Below, in pieces: positions 1 through 10,400 of a stretch of 64,000 nt of DNA. The DNA is from Ceratopteris richardii (taxonomy: Eukaryota; Streptophyta; Polypodiopsida; Polypodiales; Pteridaceae). The stretch's first letter is position 1, and each line of letters starts with the position of its first letter. The DNA is taken from contig CM035422.1 of the NCBI GenBank assembly GCA_020310875.1, positions 53,620,894 to 53,684,893 on the forward strand. Direction: 5' to 3'. The notes under the pieces are model-generated. The model saw only the letters and a program-made list of their open reading frames with translations, did not search any database and was not told the origin of the DNA. The position numbers and the translations under genes are program-made.

Positions 1-43
1 TTACATGCTTCCGCGTCTTCTATGCCTCTGGCTGCTACCAACA
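1..43 (-). repeat. Start of 3' LTR of element A (partial)
   Basis: On the minus strand the sequence from 43 downward starts TGTTGG and matches the start of the 5' LTR at 16471 with one clear difference (TAGCAGCC against CAGCAGCC). It directly follows a purine-rich tract, as a 3' LTR should. The rest lies outside the window. The last 14 codons of the third ORF lie inside this LTR. Confidence 0.9.
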
Positions 44-777
44 CCCCCCTCCCTCTCGCTTCTGTCGTCCTCGACAGAACCTTGTTGTGCGGTCTGTCGG
101 ATGTAGTTCTGTAGTAGTTCTTGAGCGAGGGTGTGTTCTGATATCCGAATGCCTCGGGCCAAATCTGCCTCAAGTTTCTCCAAATCAATTGGTTGTGGTT
201 CATCGCGTGGTGGGAGTCGATAATGTGTGGAATATACCATCTGTTCACAGGCGAATAATTGCAAGGGGTGTATAGGCCTGCTGATGAACACTTCCGAATG
301 GTATTCCCAGAAACCGGTTGTGAACATCTCTTCGAAAGTCTGCTTGTAGCACGCCGGTAAATATTTAATTCTACAATGCCAGGCATAACACACCCGTAGC
401 GATGGCGTTGTACGCATATCATATGCAAGATCTAGATTGCCATGCTCGAAGCCCGGGGTGTTTACATGAGGTTCCTTTACACGACGGAAGACTTTGAAAA
501 CCATTTGCATCATGTCAAAGATTTTGACAGTCATGTGCGCTGCTATATCGTCCATGTGTTTCAAGCGAGGGAGCCAGTGACGAATCGTGGCCATCATGTA
601 TCCCACTGTCGGTAGTTCTATGGGTGGCTTGAAATATGGGTAATTTAACCAATCCTGGCACTGCTTGTTGTTCTGTACTTTAATAGCAAATGTTGTCCAG
701 GAGCGGCGATGTGGCACTGGTCCCCAACATGGGTTGTATTTCAAATGTAGTGGTGCCTTTACCCAAGTACTCATCAT
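1..777 (-). CDS. Third-ORF C-terminal domain (element A), function unknown
   Basis: This 258-residue open frame is the C-terminal part of the large third ORF. I do not recognise the family. It aligns over its whole length with element B (56109 to about 56480 and 55612-56100), with shared blocks KYNPC, TIRHW, IKYLPAC, KQTFEEMF and TGFWEYHSE. It is rich in aromatic residues and cysteine and has no signal peptide or membrane segment. The tail becomes basic (RHRRRGSM), and the final residues are encoded by the polypurine tract and the LTR itself. The methionine given as start is internal: the intact protein would begin near 4520, and upstream pieces are separated by stops and shifts. Conservation between A and B argues that this domain was under selection. 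Confidence 0.7.
   Translation of the reverse strand: MMSTWVKAPLHLKYNPCWGPVPHRRSWTTFAIKVQNNKQCQDWLNYPYFKPPIELPTVGYMMATIRHWLPRLKHMDDIAAHMTVKIFDMMQMVFKVFRRVKEPHVNTPGFEHGNLDLAYDMRTTPSLRVCYAWHCRIKYLPACYKQTFEEMFTTGFWEYHSEVFISRPIHPLQLFACEQMVYSTHYRLPPRDEPQPIDLEKLEADLARGIRISEHTLAQELLQNYIRQTAQQGSVEDDRSEREGGVGSSQRHRRRGSM
44..58 (-). other. Polypurine tract of element A
   Basis: The minus strand reads AGAGGGAGGGGGG immediately before the TGTTGG start of the 3' LTR. This is the expected position of the plus-strand primer. The tract also encodes the run of glycines near the end of the third ORF. Confidence 0.85.
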
Positions 778-950
778 CTCAGGATATTCTTGTAAAGATC
801 TTTACGCCACTCTGGTTGATAAATCTCACCTTGCTGCGCATCCAGTGGCAAATCATCAGGCTCAAACTGAGTAGCGTGAGATGGTTTCTTGCCTATTTCT
901 TTCTCTATGGCCAACTGATACTCGGCCATTAGCATAAAATACGATTTGTA

Positions 951-1667
951 CTAAAGCTCATGCCCTGATATGTATCTGCGAGGGGCCAAGTGAGCGAAGT
1001 AGGGCGACTGTAAAATTCTTTCCTCAATCATTGCCATTGCGTGCAGCTGCGCCTCTACTCGTGCTGAGTGGGTGGTTCCAAGCTCTTCAATTGTCTTCAT
1101 CCATGCGGGGGTTGGAAGTTCATAAGTCATCTGGCCTTCAGCCGTGACTCGTCTGCCTGGGATGGGTTGGGGCTCATAGGCCTCTTCAAAGGTTTCCTCC
1201 ACCGGAATGGTTACATTTTCTTCATCGGTTGGGAGCTCTGGTGGGGAATCCGGCCTTGGTGGTGCTTCATATATAGCTATCCTTCATTCAAGAGTTGATA
1301 CCTGGGCCCGTAATGCGTTGAGTTCCTCTAGGATGTCAGGAGAAGGGTCCGCAGGAGCTGGTAATCCTTTCGTTGCTGGTAGTCCTTGTGTTGCAGGTGC
1401 TCTGAGCTGCAGTAGTTTATGATCTTCCTTTAGCTTCTGATATTCTTCGTTCATTCGATCGTATTCATCAAGCAATCTGATGTGATCATCGAGCAACATT
1501 TTCATTGATCCGGAGGGCACTACTTTGAACCGGCTAGGACTTAATGGTTGGTCTGGGTGATCAAGAGCAGCTTCTAAATTTTCTCTGTTCTGCTCTTGTA
1601 GCCGCTGGTTCTCTTCCTTTGCTGCTGCTAGGTGTCTTCTGAGTAAGCCCATGTTCCGTGTAAGCAT
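951..1667 (-). pseudogene. Third-ORF coiled-coil region (element A), broken
   Basis: Two same-frame pieces, 1284-1667 and 951-1202, give leucine- and glutamate-rich heptad-like sequence. Examples are LRRHLAAAKEENQRLQEQN and DEYDRMNEEYQKLKEDHKLL, followed by a linker ending in the block that contains YFAHLAPRRYISG. Element B has the same arrangement (LRKHMAAALEENKRVQQQ, then YFRSMSHHRWIG). The section between 1668 and 1875 also reads as degraded coiled coil, with stops. A role in self-association is inference from the heptads only. Confidence 0.6.
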
Positions 1668-1875
1668 CGCATTGCGAACTGTCTAGGCCCTTAACAAATT
1701 GTCAAGATCAGCAGTGGCCTCTTTGTCTTTCTCTTCACTTTCTAGTTCCAGCTTGTGATAAGCCTCGCGTATAGTTCTTGATATCGGGTGTTCAGTGAGG
1801 CATTCTCAATAGACAATGAGTTAAGCTGCGATTGTAGATCATTCGTTGTCTTTTGCAGCGCTTGATAATTCGTTC

Positions 1876-3747
1876 CTAAAGATGTAACTCATTGCGCACT
1901 TGAGTCATACATGTAAACATCTGTTGAAAGGCCGCATCGATGGTGGGTGATAAGATTAGTGATGTGCTAAGTGCAGATGCAGTTGCAGTGTGAGTGGGTG
2001 TTGATGCAAGGGGTAAGGGAAAAGGGGGTGGGAAAGTGGATGTTGTGGTGATCGTGGAAAATTGTGGTGTGATTATGTATGGTTGTGCCGTGAATGAAAT
2101 GAGTGGTGGTGCGGTGGGTGGTGATATATCCATATCGTTGGATGTGGTGTCGAGTGCGGTGACTGTGAATAGTGGTGTGATTGTGGGTAAGTGTGTGGGT
2201 GTAAATACAGGATTTACAAAGGTTGAGGAGTAATTTACAGAGGGGTTGTCTTGGATGGCTTGGTGGAAAGGGGAAAGAGGGGTTACGGTGGGTCGGGGAG
2301 GTGAGACTGGGGAGAAGGTTAATGGCGGTGGGAATGGGAAAAGGGGTCTTGGAGGTGTGGGGAAGGATGGAAAAGATGGATGGAGAAATGGGTTGGATAG
2401 AAAGGTGGATGTGTTAGGGGGTAGACTAGGTTGAGTGGGTGCGGGAATTGTGGGATGAATGGGAGTAAGGAAGACTTCTGCTACTCCACCGGAGAAAGAA
2501 GATGTTGTTCTGGGAGAAGGGGGGTGTATGGGGGAGATTGGATGGATGGGAGGTGATGGGGGAGCGGTTGGGGTGGTCGATACTTCGACGACTGTGGTGG
2601 TATGTACAACGGTAGTACGGGGTGGGGAATCTATGAGAATGGCTTCTTCTGCCAAAGAGCTTTCAGGGATGAGACGTGCTTCCATGGCCTGTTCTAAAGA
2701 CTGACCGCCGGTGGGTACACGAATGTATTCGTCAGGCTTGGTTAGTAGGCGGATTCTGCGGGGGTCATACTCCGGTAGCGGTTTTCTCTGCAAATATCTT
2801 AAGGCTTCAGTGGGTCCAACTGATTTGACAAGCTCTCTGAAACCTCTAATGTATACTTCTTCGAACCCGCCCGAGACAAGCTCTTGTTCTATAAGTGTTT
2901 GGCTCTCTTCATCAGTCAATTTCTTATGCGCCCAAACCTTTTCCATAGTACGGTATAAATTTTTAATGGCCAGTGTATAAGCTGCTGCTTCAAAGGTTTC
3001 TTCTTCATGTGTGCTCGTGTCACCTTGGGTGTCGGTTTGTTGTCCTTGTTCGTCTGTTTGCACATGTTCTTGGGATTCATGAGTTCCCTGACTAGCTTCG
3101 TCATCGCCTTCATCTTCGTCGGTTTCTGTTCTTTCTTCCTTGGAACTAGACACTACTTGTCCTTGTGATTGATCTCGCGGTGTGATAGGGTAGCTGGGCC
3201 TTTCATATTCCTGAGAGAAGATCTGGCCTTCTGAAAACTGAAATTCACTTGAAAATACGTCCTGCATCTCAAAATCAAATGTGGTATTTGCTTGTTCTGC
3301 TTCTAAATGGGGTATCGGAAAAGAGAAAGCTTCCGCACCGATAGTGGTGGGAACTTCTGTCGTAGTGGTGGTAGGTCCTGGGACTGTGGTTGCTTGAGTA
3401 GTGACTGTGCTGGTAGTTCCCTCTGTTGTAACTGGTCTCAATAACCTTATGCGAATAGGTTGTACAGATGGAGTGGCTTCTGTCGGAGACTGCTCTGGAG
3501 ATGGTTGGGGTGAGGGTGATTCTGGCACCTGAAGGCAGGGGATAGTTCCTCTCATTCGCTTTCCTGCCCTTCCTTTGCTAGGCTTCCTAGCTTTCTTTGT
3601 TGTTCCCTTGAATGCTTTCAGCTCCTCACTTGTCATTGCTCGCTCGATAGGTAAATCGTATGCTAAGCACATATATACAATTCTAGTCAATGCGCAGCAT
3701 CCATTGATGACTTTCTTTCTTTCCCATCTATGTTGTGCTAAATACAT
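1876..3747 (-). CDS. Third-ORF central region (element A): folded N part plus Pro/Thr/Ser-rich linker
   Basis: This 623-residue open frame starts with the end of the conserved N-terminal domain (block NGCCALTRIVYMCLAYDLP, shared with B as HGCCALTRIIYRCLAYDVP). A basic stretch (KKARKPSKGRAGKRMRG) follows that could serve as a nuclear signal. Then come an acidic EDEDEGDDE segment, a short conserved helical block, and about 250 residues dominated by proline, threonine and serine. The low-complexity half diverges from B far more than its flanks, as expected for a disordered linker. No known catalytic motif is visible. The frame continues from the pieces at 3781-4520 and into the coiled coil below. 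Confidence 0.6.
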   Translation of the reverse strand: MYLAQHRWERKKVINGCCALTRIVYMCLAYDLPIERAMTSEELKAFKGTTKKARKPSKGRAGKRMRGTIPCLQVPESPSPQPSPEQSPTEATPSVQPIRIRLLRPVTTEGTTSTVTTQATTVPGPTTTTTEVPTTIGAEAFSFPIPHLEAEQANTTFDFEMQDVFSSEFQFSEGQIFSQEYERPSYPITPRDQSQGQVVSSSKEERTETDEDEGDDEASQGTHESQEHVQTDEQGQQTDTQGDTSTHEEETFEAAAYTLAIKNLYRTMEKVWAHKKLTDEESQTLIEQELVSGGFEEVYIRGFRELVKSVGPTEALRYLQRKPLPEYDPRRIRLLTKPDEYIRVPTGGQSLEQAMEARLIPESSLAEEAILIDSPPRTTVVHTTTVVEVSTTPTAPPSPPIHPISPIHPPSPRTTSSFSGGVAEVFLTPIHPTIPAPTQPSLPPNTSTFLSNPFLHPSFPSFPTPPRPLFPFPPPLTFSPVSPPRPTVTPLSPFHQAIQDNPSVNYSSTFVNPVFTPTHLPTITPLFTVTALDTTSNDMDISPPTAPPLISFTAQPYIITPQFSTITTTSTFPPPFPLPLASTPTHTATASALSTSLILSPTIDAAFQQMFTCMTQVRNELHL

Positions 3748-3780
3748 TTGATGAATGATCCAGCTAGCTAGATCAACTGT

Positions 3781-4520
3781 CTAGGGTCCAATACAAGATA
3801 AATACAAACCAAACCATATTCGTTTGTGAGGCATTGTGAATCTGTCCTGAGTGGGGAAAGCAAAATGCTGCATACATATCCGCAGTGGCTTTGAAAGCTC
3901 AGGTGTGATCGCCGAAATCTCTTCCCACTTAGTAACATCCCCACGTTTCATAGGGTCTAGAACTAACCTTTCTCGCTCTATGGGCGTGTGGGTTCCATGA
4001 ATCTTGATGGCAACTCGAATCAGATCTTTAGAAAGATAAAATCTTTTATATGGTGGATCGTTCACTAAAGATGGCAAAATAAAAGTTCCGGGCAGGTCCT
4101 AATTCTTTGGAGCTATCAAAGTGGTGATTAAATAATAGCATCTGTAGAAGTCAGGTTTAGGCAAAGGGTCACTGAAATACTCTATGAAGCTGGCTCTTGC
4201 CCAAACATGTGTTAAGTCTTGTGTGTTCTGTAGCCCTTCGAACTCTCTTGAGAGAAACTGATATTTTCCCCATGTACGATCATCAAAAGTCAAATTAGCA
4301 ACTCAACATCTGCCAATGGTCCTGCGAGCCCTTGAAACCAGTGAGAATTGTGATGAATCTTCTCAATATAGCCTCGAGGAGGATCATCAATAGGCATGGG
4401 TCCTGGGAAACCTTGAAATTCTGGCGGTGGAGCCATCGGATGGGACTCTACGAGTAAAATACCGATAGGTGCTACAGGTGCGCTGGGGTCTGCTTCTGAT
4501 GGTCCTTCTTCGGTTTGCAT
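3781..4520 (-). pseudogene. Third-ORF N-terminal domain (element A), three fragments
   Basis: Fragments 4290-4520, 4099-4293 and 3781-4077 align in order with the first 270 residues of the B protein at 58607-59692. Shared blocks include SHWFQGLAGPL/AHWFSDVAGPL, WGKYQFLSREFE/WGRYHFFTREFE, LPKPDFYRCYYLI/LPKPDFLRCSYLI and MQHFAFP. The first break is a frameshift near 4290, and later breaks are stops. The domain weakly recalls unnamed plant-transposon-associated proteins found next to gypsy pol genes, but I cannot assign it. No nuclease or transposase motif is visible. Confidence 0.55.
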
Positions 4521-5145
4521 GATGATTGACGTGCTTATGCAAAAGATCTGCTACAAAAGATTAGCACATTAGTATGGAAATTAATTATGATCCCATTAAG
4601 GTGAGACCGCAATCCCTTTCCATAGCGGATGTGTAACCCGTGTAGCCAAGTGTTGTGACGTGATTGATGCAATGCTTCTTGCAGAACTAGTGAAGGTCTC
4701 TAGACACCTATATGTTTTCAGATATTGCATGTAGTTCTTTGATGAGATGTTATTACACGTGATGTTGGGTTATAGTGTGTGGATTTATACAAGATTCAGT
4801 CATGAATGAGTTATTACAAGGTTGTAGATTAGTCGGGGTGGTAGTTATGTTAGACAAGGGGTTAGGGGAAGACTTTTGGATACGTTTTGGTATCCACTTC
4901 CTAAGAGTTTGTGATCGGGTGATAGGTCTCTGCAGAGGGACAAAAGATGATATAGGATTTGGTGGTATGGAGGGTTGGAAAGATTTACGAAAGGTGTATT
5001 TTACATGGCTTGAGGGTTGAGCTATAATACATGGTTTGGGTACCCAAATTTGCGTGGGTGTGGGTCGATTCGTTAGGTACTTCTTGGTGATCCAAATTTG
5101 TCGAATGCTTGAACTTGTAGAAGAAGGTCGAGGGAATGTTCGATA
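4521..5145 (-). other. Spacer between pol and third ORF (element A), remnants of pol tail
   Basis: No long ORF lies here. Reading on past the pol stop at 5146 in minus-strand frames gives QIWITKKY and TQIWVPKP near 5040-5100, which match the W-V-P-K repeats that end the B pol protein. The first 125 bases are therefore a decayed pol tail. From about 5020 to 4521 I see only non-coding spacer with no recognisable repeat. Confidence 0.5.
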
Positions 5146-6390
5146 CTAATTCTGCTTCTGCCTTGACTTCTTCTTATCAATGTCTGCGTTGTTGAAATGA
5201 GTCGGTGCTTTCTGTTCTTCTGGCACCCTTATTTGTCTTGTTCCTCTTGCTTTGTGATACTGATACTGCTTTCCTCTTTGTGTCATCTGATGTTGCCGTC
5301 GGTCTGGGTTCCTTCGTAGTGGTTGACTCCTTTGTGGTTGAGGTTGAGAGGTCGGATGGACACTCTGCTTTGGAAAAGAAGGGAGGTCCAACACTTGCGA
5401 AACTTGCCCATTAGGAGATGTCCGGTCTTCCGTCGCATGCATTTCATAGGGTCTAGGGCTACAAACCTCAATCGGAATGCCATTAGGGAAGTCAAGCGGT
5501 ATCACTCGCTTCTGATCTAAGGTTCCAATCTGCAAGGAGCCTTGTCTAAGATTTAGGTCCACTGAGTGATCGTATAGCCAATCTTGGCCAAGGATTAGGG
5601 GTTCTATCAAGTCGTCGTCATGGCACACTAGTAGTTTCACTGTCAAGGTCACTTCGTCTATGAGGATAGGAAGGTCCACCTCACCCATGCAAGGGGTTTC
5701 CATGCCTCCTAGCCCTATGAGGTATGCCTCAATTGGCCGCATTTCTATTCCTGAATCCTTATAGCGGGACCATCTGATTGCACTAGTCGCAGCACTTGAG
5801 TCAATTAAAGCCCTGAGCTCTTGACAAGGGTTGCCGTGCTCTAGCCTGACTGTAATGAATGGTCTCCTGTCTACTATGCTAGGATGAGTGCTTGATTTTA
5901 CTTGACACATGGCCATGGGATATCTGGGTGATGTTTCCAGATGATTATAATGTTCTCTCCCTAGTCCTTGTCTTCTTAGCTTCATGCGCTTAATGCGTTC
6001 TATAGCTTCTGCCTGAGCTTCAGCTCGTATTCTATTTTCTTCCTCCTTACGCTTCTTTGCCAACGTGAGTCGTCTAAGCATATCCTCAGTAAGAGGTTCT
6101 TGGTATAGCCTAACTCTACAACCACTAATGTAATTAGGCATTATATCTCCTTCTAAAGTGGCTAACTGTACTGCTCCACTTGTCGAGAGTCTGTTAATGA
6201 TCATGGGTCCATAACCTCGCTTTTCTAACTTCCGTGCGTGTTGTTTCAGTGTATATTCTAGAACTAAATCTCCTTCTTTCAAGCCTTTATCTTTCACATG
6301 TGCATCAAAATATGCTTTCTGTCGTTTCTTTGCCGCGTATATTCCTGCTGCTGCTTTCAGCCTAGTTTCACCTAATCGTTCCAAGTCCAT
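5146..6390 (-). CDS. Integrase C-terminus plus second retropepsin-like domain and basic tail (element A)
   Basis: This 414-residue frame opens with the integrase C-terminal region, including a GPY/F-like block (KLEKRGYGPMII, about residues 50-65). A charged helical linker follows (KKRKEEENRIRAEAQAEA). Next is a retropepsin-like fold at about 185-300, with LIDSSAATSAIR as the active-site loop, a hydrophobic GLGG turn and a closing LILGQDW block. The aspartate is kept but the usual glycine of D-S-G is serine here, whereas B has DSGA. The tail is basic and carries the start of the W-V-P-K repeats. A second protease domain after integrase is unusual. It could have become a structural or binding module rather than an enzyme. 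Confidence 0.75.
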   Translation of the reverse strand: MDLERLGETRLKAAAGIYAAKKRQKAYFDAHVKDKGLKEGDLVLEYTLKQHARKLEKRGYGPMIINRLSTSGAVQLATLEGDIMPNYISGCRVRLYQEPLTEDMLRRLTLAKKRKEEENRIRAEAQAEAIERIKRMKLRRQGLGREHYNHLETSPRYPMAMCQVKSSTHPSIVDRRPFITVRLEHGNPCQELRALIDSSAATSAIRWSRYKDSGIEMRPIEAYLIGLGGMETPCMGEVDLPILIDEVTLTVKLLVCHDDDLIEPLILGQDWLYDHSVDLNLRQGSLQIGTLDQKRVIPLDFPNGIPIEVCSPRPYEMHATEDRTSPNGQVSQVLDLPSFPKQSVHPTSQPQPQRSQPLRRNPDRRQHQMTQRGKQYQYHKARGTRQIRVPEEQKAPTHFNNADIDKKKSRQKQN

Positions 6391-6754
6391 TATTCTTGCT
6401 GATAATCATGGCCGGTCCACTGATGTTCATGTGCAACCTTAAGGGTCGGTATCAAGAAGTCCAAAGGAAGCACAACATTCTAACCAAAAACCATATGAAA
6501 GGGAGTTGCATTGAGTACGGTCTTGTAGGCCACTCGATATGCCCAAACAGCATGGTGTAACTGTTCGTCCCAATCTGAACGTTTGGTGTTCACGAGTTTC
6601 GTCAGTACGTTACAAAGGATCTTGTTAGTGCTTTCAGCCTAACCATTGGCCTGAGGATGATATGGTGCGGATTTCTTCTGAATCACCATAAAATCCTGTA
6701 ACAAATATTGAATGACTTGGTTTAGAAAGTGAGTTCCTCGATCGCTCACTAACT
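6391..6754 (-). pseudogene. Integrase catalytic core, broken part (element A)
   Basis: By alignment with the intact B copy this stretch encodes the second half of the DDE core. The main frame is lost at about 6790, where the C-terminal residues shift into a short out-of-frame piece (6634-6819). At least one more shift is needed before the frame resumes at 6390. The nucleotide sequence still matches the B region 61500-61880, so this is decay rather than replacement. Confidence 0.7.
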
Positions 6755-7435
6755 CTATAGGCAACCCATATCTCGTAAAGACATTTCAAATAAGAATTTT
6801 GCAGTCGTGTGTGCATCATTCTTTTTCGTGGCTTTTGCCTCTACCCATTTGGTGAGATAATCTGTCGCAACAATAATGTATTCCGCATGTGTACCTTTTG
6901 CAGGGGGGTTAATGGGTCCTACAAAGTCTATACCCCACTTAGAAAATGCATGTCCGCCCGTCATGGGTTTCAATGGCATTTCGTCTCTTCGAGTAGTAAA
7001 TTGAGTTCTTTGGCACACATCACATCTCTTTACATAGGTATGTGCATCCATGTGAAGAGTGGGCCACCATAATCCTGCAAAGAGGATGGCTTTGATTATC
7101 TTATCTGGTCCAAAGTGACCTCCTGCAACACCTTGGTGTGCAGTCTCTAGTATGCTCAGATAATCGCTTTCATGAATACATTGTCTTAGGTATCTGTCTC
7201 TTCCTCTTTTGTATAGATTATCGCCAATAAGTGAATAGTCTTGAGCTTCCTGCTCTAGACTGTGTTGTCGTGCTAAAGTCATTCCTTGAGGGAATGTTTT
7301 CATCCTCAAGTACGTCACTACAGGTTCACTCCAGTCTGGTGTGAGAGACACGTGATATAATGTAGCATGTTCTACTGGTGGTCTTTCACAACAAACATGG
7401 CATTCTTTACACAATTTGTAGACATCTGCTTCCAT
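6755..7435 (-). CDS. Integrase: duplicated zinc-finger module and start of DDE core (element A)
   Basis: This frame continues the pol frame after a single TAA at 7469. It first completes zinc module 1 (CKECHVCC, about 7386-7420). It then runs through a second full module: PDWSEP, YSLIGDNLYKRG, and the HHCC finger AHQGVAGGH ... KRCDVCQRT (about 7003-7345). It enters the catalytic core at WGIDFVGP, where the first catalytic aspartate sits. The two modules align with each other, including WPSMEAD against WPTLHMDA before the cysteines. The frame ends at a frameshift near 6790. Confidence 0.85.
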   Translation of the reverse strand: MEADVYKLCKECHVCCERPPVEHATLYHVSLTPDWSEPVVTYLRMKTFPQGMTLARQHSLEQEAQDYSLIGDNLYKRGRDRYLRQCIHESDYLSILETAHQGVAGGHFGPDKIIKAILFAGLWWPTLHMDAHTYVKRCDVCQRTQFTTRRDEMPLKPMTGGHAFSKWGIDFVGPINPPAKGTHAEYIIVATDYLTKWVEAKATKKNDAHTTAKFLFEMSLRDMGCL

Positions 7436-7468
7436 AGAAGGCCAATATACTCCTAGTTCATGCAGAGT

Positions 7469-10400
7469 CTATAAAGTACGATGTTTTGAGTGATGTTTCT
7501 TTAATGCACCTATGTGTGCTAATTGCAACCAATTCGCATGTTCTGATTCATCTACGCAACAAGCAAGAATCTTTTGATTATCCTGTTTATATATGCTTCC
7601 TGCTATGATTTGATATCTCTGAGACTTTGTAATCTCTCCTTCCTTGATCCTTATCCTCGGATTCTTGGGTCCGTATGTGAGAATAGGGACTATCGACTTA
7701 GCCCATTCTGGTGCTATCTCAAGGTTAAACAAGTATGCATCGCGTAATTCATCCGCTATACCTTGGGGAGCTTCTCTTGAGGTTAATCTTGAAAGGTGGT
7801 CAGCTCTGAGATGTGTCTTTTCTTTCCTGACTACCTCTTCAAAATCATACTCCATGAGTAATAGAAACCAACGTATTAATCGTCCTGTGTTACATGGTTT
7901 GTTGACTAAGTACAATAGGGCTTGATGATTTGTAAAGAATTTGAACTTGTTTGCCAGCAAATAATGTATGAATTTCTTTACCACGTAGATCATCCCTAAT
8001 CCTTCTCGTTCCGTAGCGGTGTAATTTCTTTCCGCTGCGTTCAATTGTCTGCTCGCGTAAGCTATGGGGAGATCTATATTACCTTCATTCGTGGGTTGTG
8101 CTAACACACATCCTATGGCATAGTTGGATGCATCCACATGTACATGGAATGGCTTACTCCAATCCGGGGTTGTCAATATAGGTGCTGAGCACAAACGTCG
8201 TTTGAGTTCATTGAATGAGTTCTCACATTCATCTGTCCATTCAAAATGGGTCAAAAGAGAGTACAAAGGCTTGGCTATGATTGCATACATGTGTATGAAT
8301 TGTCTATAATAACCGCAATGGCCCATAAATGCTTGTACTTCTTTTACATTAGTTGGTCTAGGTAGATCTGCAATCACCTTTACCTTTTCTTCATCCGTAG
8401 AGATTCCATTCTTTGACACAATGTGTCCTAGAATTTTGCCTTGTCTGACCATGAAAACGCACTTTTCTAGGTTCAAACAAACCTGATATTCTCGACATTT
8501 GTCAAATATTTGTCTTAATTTTGGGATATGAGTCTGTCTGATATTTGAATGAGCACATAAGTCATCGACGGAGACGTCCAAATTCTTGCGTAAGAATTCC
8601 TTGAAAACATGACACATGAGTCGCTGGAAAGTGGCGGGTGCATTTGTTAAGCCAAATGGCATCACACAAAATGCAAATATGCCCCATTCAGTGGCAAAAG
8701 CCGTCTTGTGTTGGTCTTCTGGAGCAATGGCTACTTGATTATAGCCTGAGAACCCATCAAGGAAGCTGTAAACTTCCTTGCCCGCAACTCTTTCCAATAA
8801 GTGTTCTGTAATGATAGGAAGAGGATAACTATCTCTAATTGTGGCGGCATTAACTTTTTTAAGGTTAATACACACACGCAATTTTCCATTTTTCTTGGGC
8901 ACTACCACAATGGGGGAAACCCATTCGGTATGCTCAATTTCGTAAATGAATCCTGCTTCTATCAAGCGATCTATCTCCTCTTTAATCTTCGCAGCATAGT
9001 TATCATTGTACGTGTATGGTTTCTGTTTCGTGGGTTTTGCATCTGCAGTCATAGGGATTCTATGAGAACATATGTCTGGGTCTACTCCTTTCAAATCTTT
9101 GTAACTCCAAGCAAACACATCTCTATATTCGCGCAATAGGGCAACTAATTCTTCTTCTTCTTCATTCGTCAAATCATGCCCAATGTATGTACATTTTTCT
9201 TCTTCTCCTTCTATGGCTACTGTGATTTTTTTGTTTTTCTCTCGGTTATCATATACTTCTCCCACTTCAATTTTTCTGTTTGGCATTCGTACCATTATTC
9301 GTATGTCTTCTATTTCATATTTCTTGAAGTTCTCGGGAACCTCAAACAAAGATTCTTCTTCTTCTGGCATGGTTTCTTTCTTCTTTCTTTTCTTGCCTTC
9401 ACTCTTGCTAGTCACTTGTGTGGCTATTCTCACATCATTCGTAATTTCTTCGTGTTTCTGAGGTTGAGTTTCTACTTCGTAGAAATATTCTTCTTCTGAT
9501 GCAAAGGGTGGGTCCATAATAATTGACTCTAAATCAAAATCACTCGCATCCTCAAATGCATCAGTGTTAGGTTCACACTCTTCTAAAACTGAATCACACA
9601 TGATCGGCTCTATCGTGAAAACTGAAATCTCATAGCCATCTTCGTCACAGTGGGGTGTCCATTGTTCTTCATTGATGGCTACGTCCATGGTTGCTAGGAT
9701 TTCTGCCCAACCATGGGGTTCGAATTCTTCATCTGGAAATACTACTAGTGCGTAAGCTGGGTCTTGCAGCGTTCGTGGGTGTTGTTCTGCACCTAAGGTC
9801 CTTGCTTCTAACCATTCTTCCTCTTGTTTTGCAACTTTACACATCCATAAGTGAGTGTCCTCGTGTAACCATGAGGGGTCTAAATCTAAAGAGTGTACTG
9901 ATTCTGTTTCTATTGGTGTCTTATGGATGGTATTCCATTGTATTGGGGGTACATCTCGATGTGAATAGTCTTTAAGATTGACTTTAGTAGTCACTCCTAC
10001 ATGTTGCAAGTACAAAGAATTAGTTCCCCAATCTTGTACAATTTGCAACTGACGCATGAATGGTCGTCCCAATATCATCTCGTAAGCGTGATTTTTCGTA
10101 AATTCACAAATGGCGAAGGTATGCTCAAACTCTACACCACATGTGGTGAGAGATATGCCTTCTAGTAAGCCTAATGGTTTTTCTATGTGTCCATGACCCA
10201 TTTGTAGCTTCATCCTGGTAGGTCTGAGTGCTGGCTTACCCCAACGTTTCCATAAAGCGGTGGTAGCGATAGCTACTCCGGCTCCTGAATCTAAGATGGC
10301 TTTCGTGGTGTAGGCCTGATGGGTTATTGGAAGATAAGTATTACCTTCCTCTCCTTCACTTACATCTCCAATCTTTTCTACAGGTATCTCTAGTACCTTC

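Noticed and set aside
1994..2980. Plus-strand Gly/Val-rich ORFs
   Set aside because: Antisense of the Pro/Thr/Ser-rich linker of the third ORF. No independent evidence.
7003..7716. Second (archaeal-type) RNase H between RNase H and integrase, as in Tat elements
   Set aside because: The segment shows paired HHCC modules and no additional RNase H carboxylate motifs.
9176..9499. Plus-strand ORF rich in Phe, Tyr and Ser that looks like a membrane protein
   Set aside because: It is the antisense shadow of an acidic, lysine-rich spacer in the element A pol. Glu/Lys-rich coding gives Phe/Ser-rich antisense.
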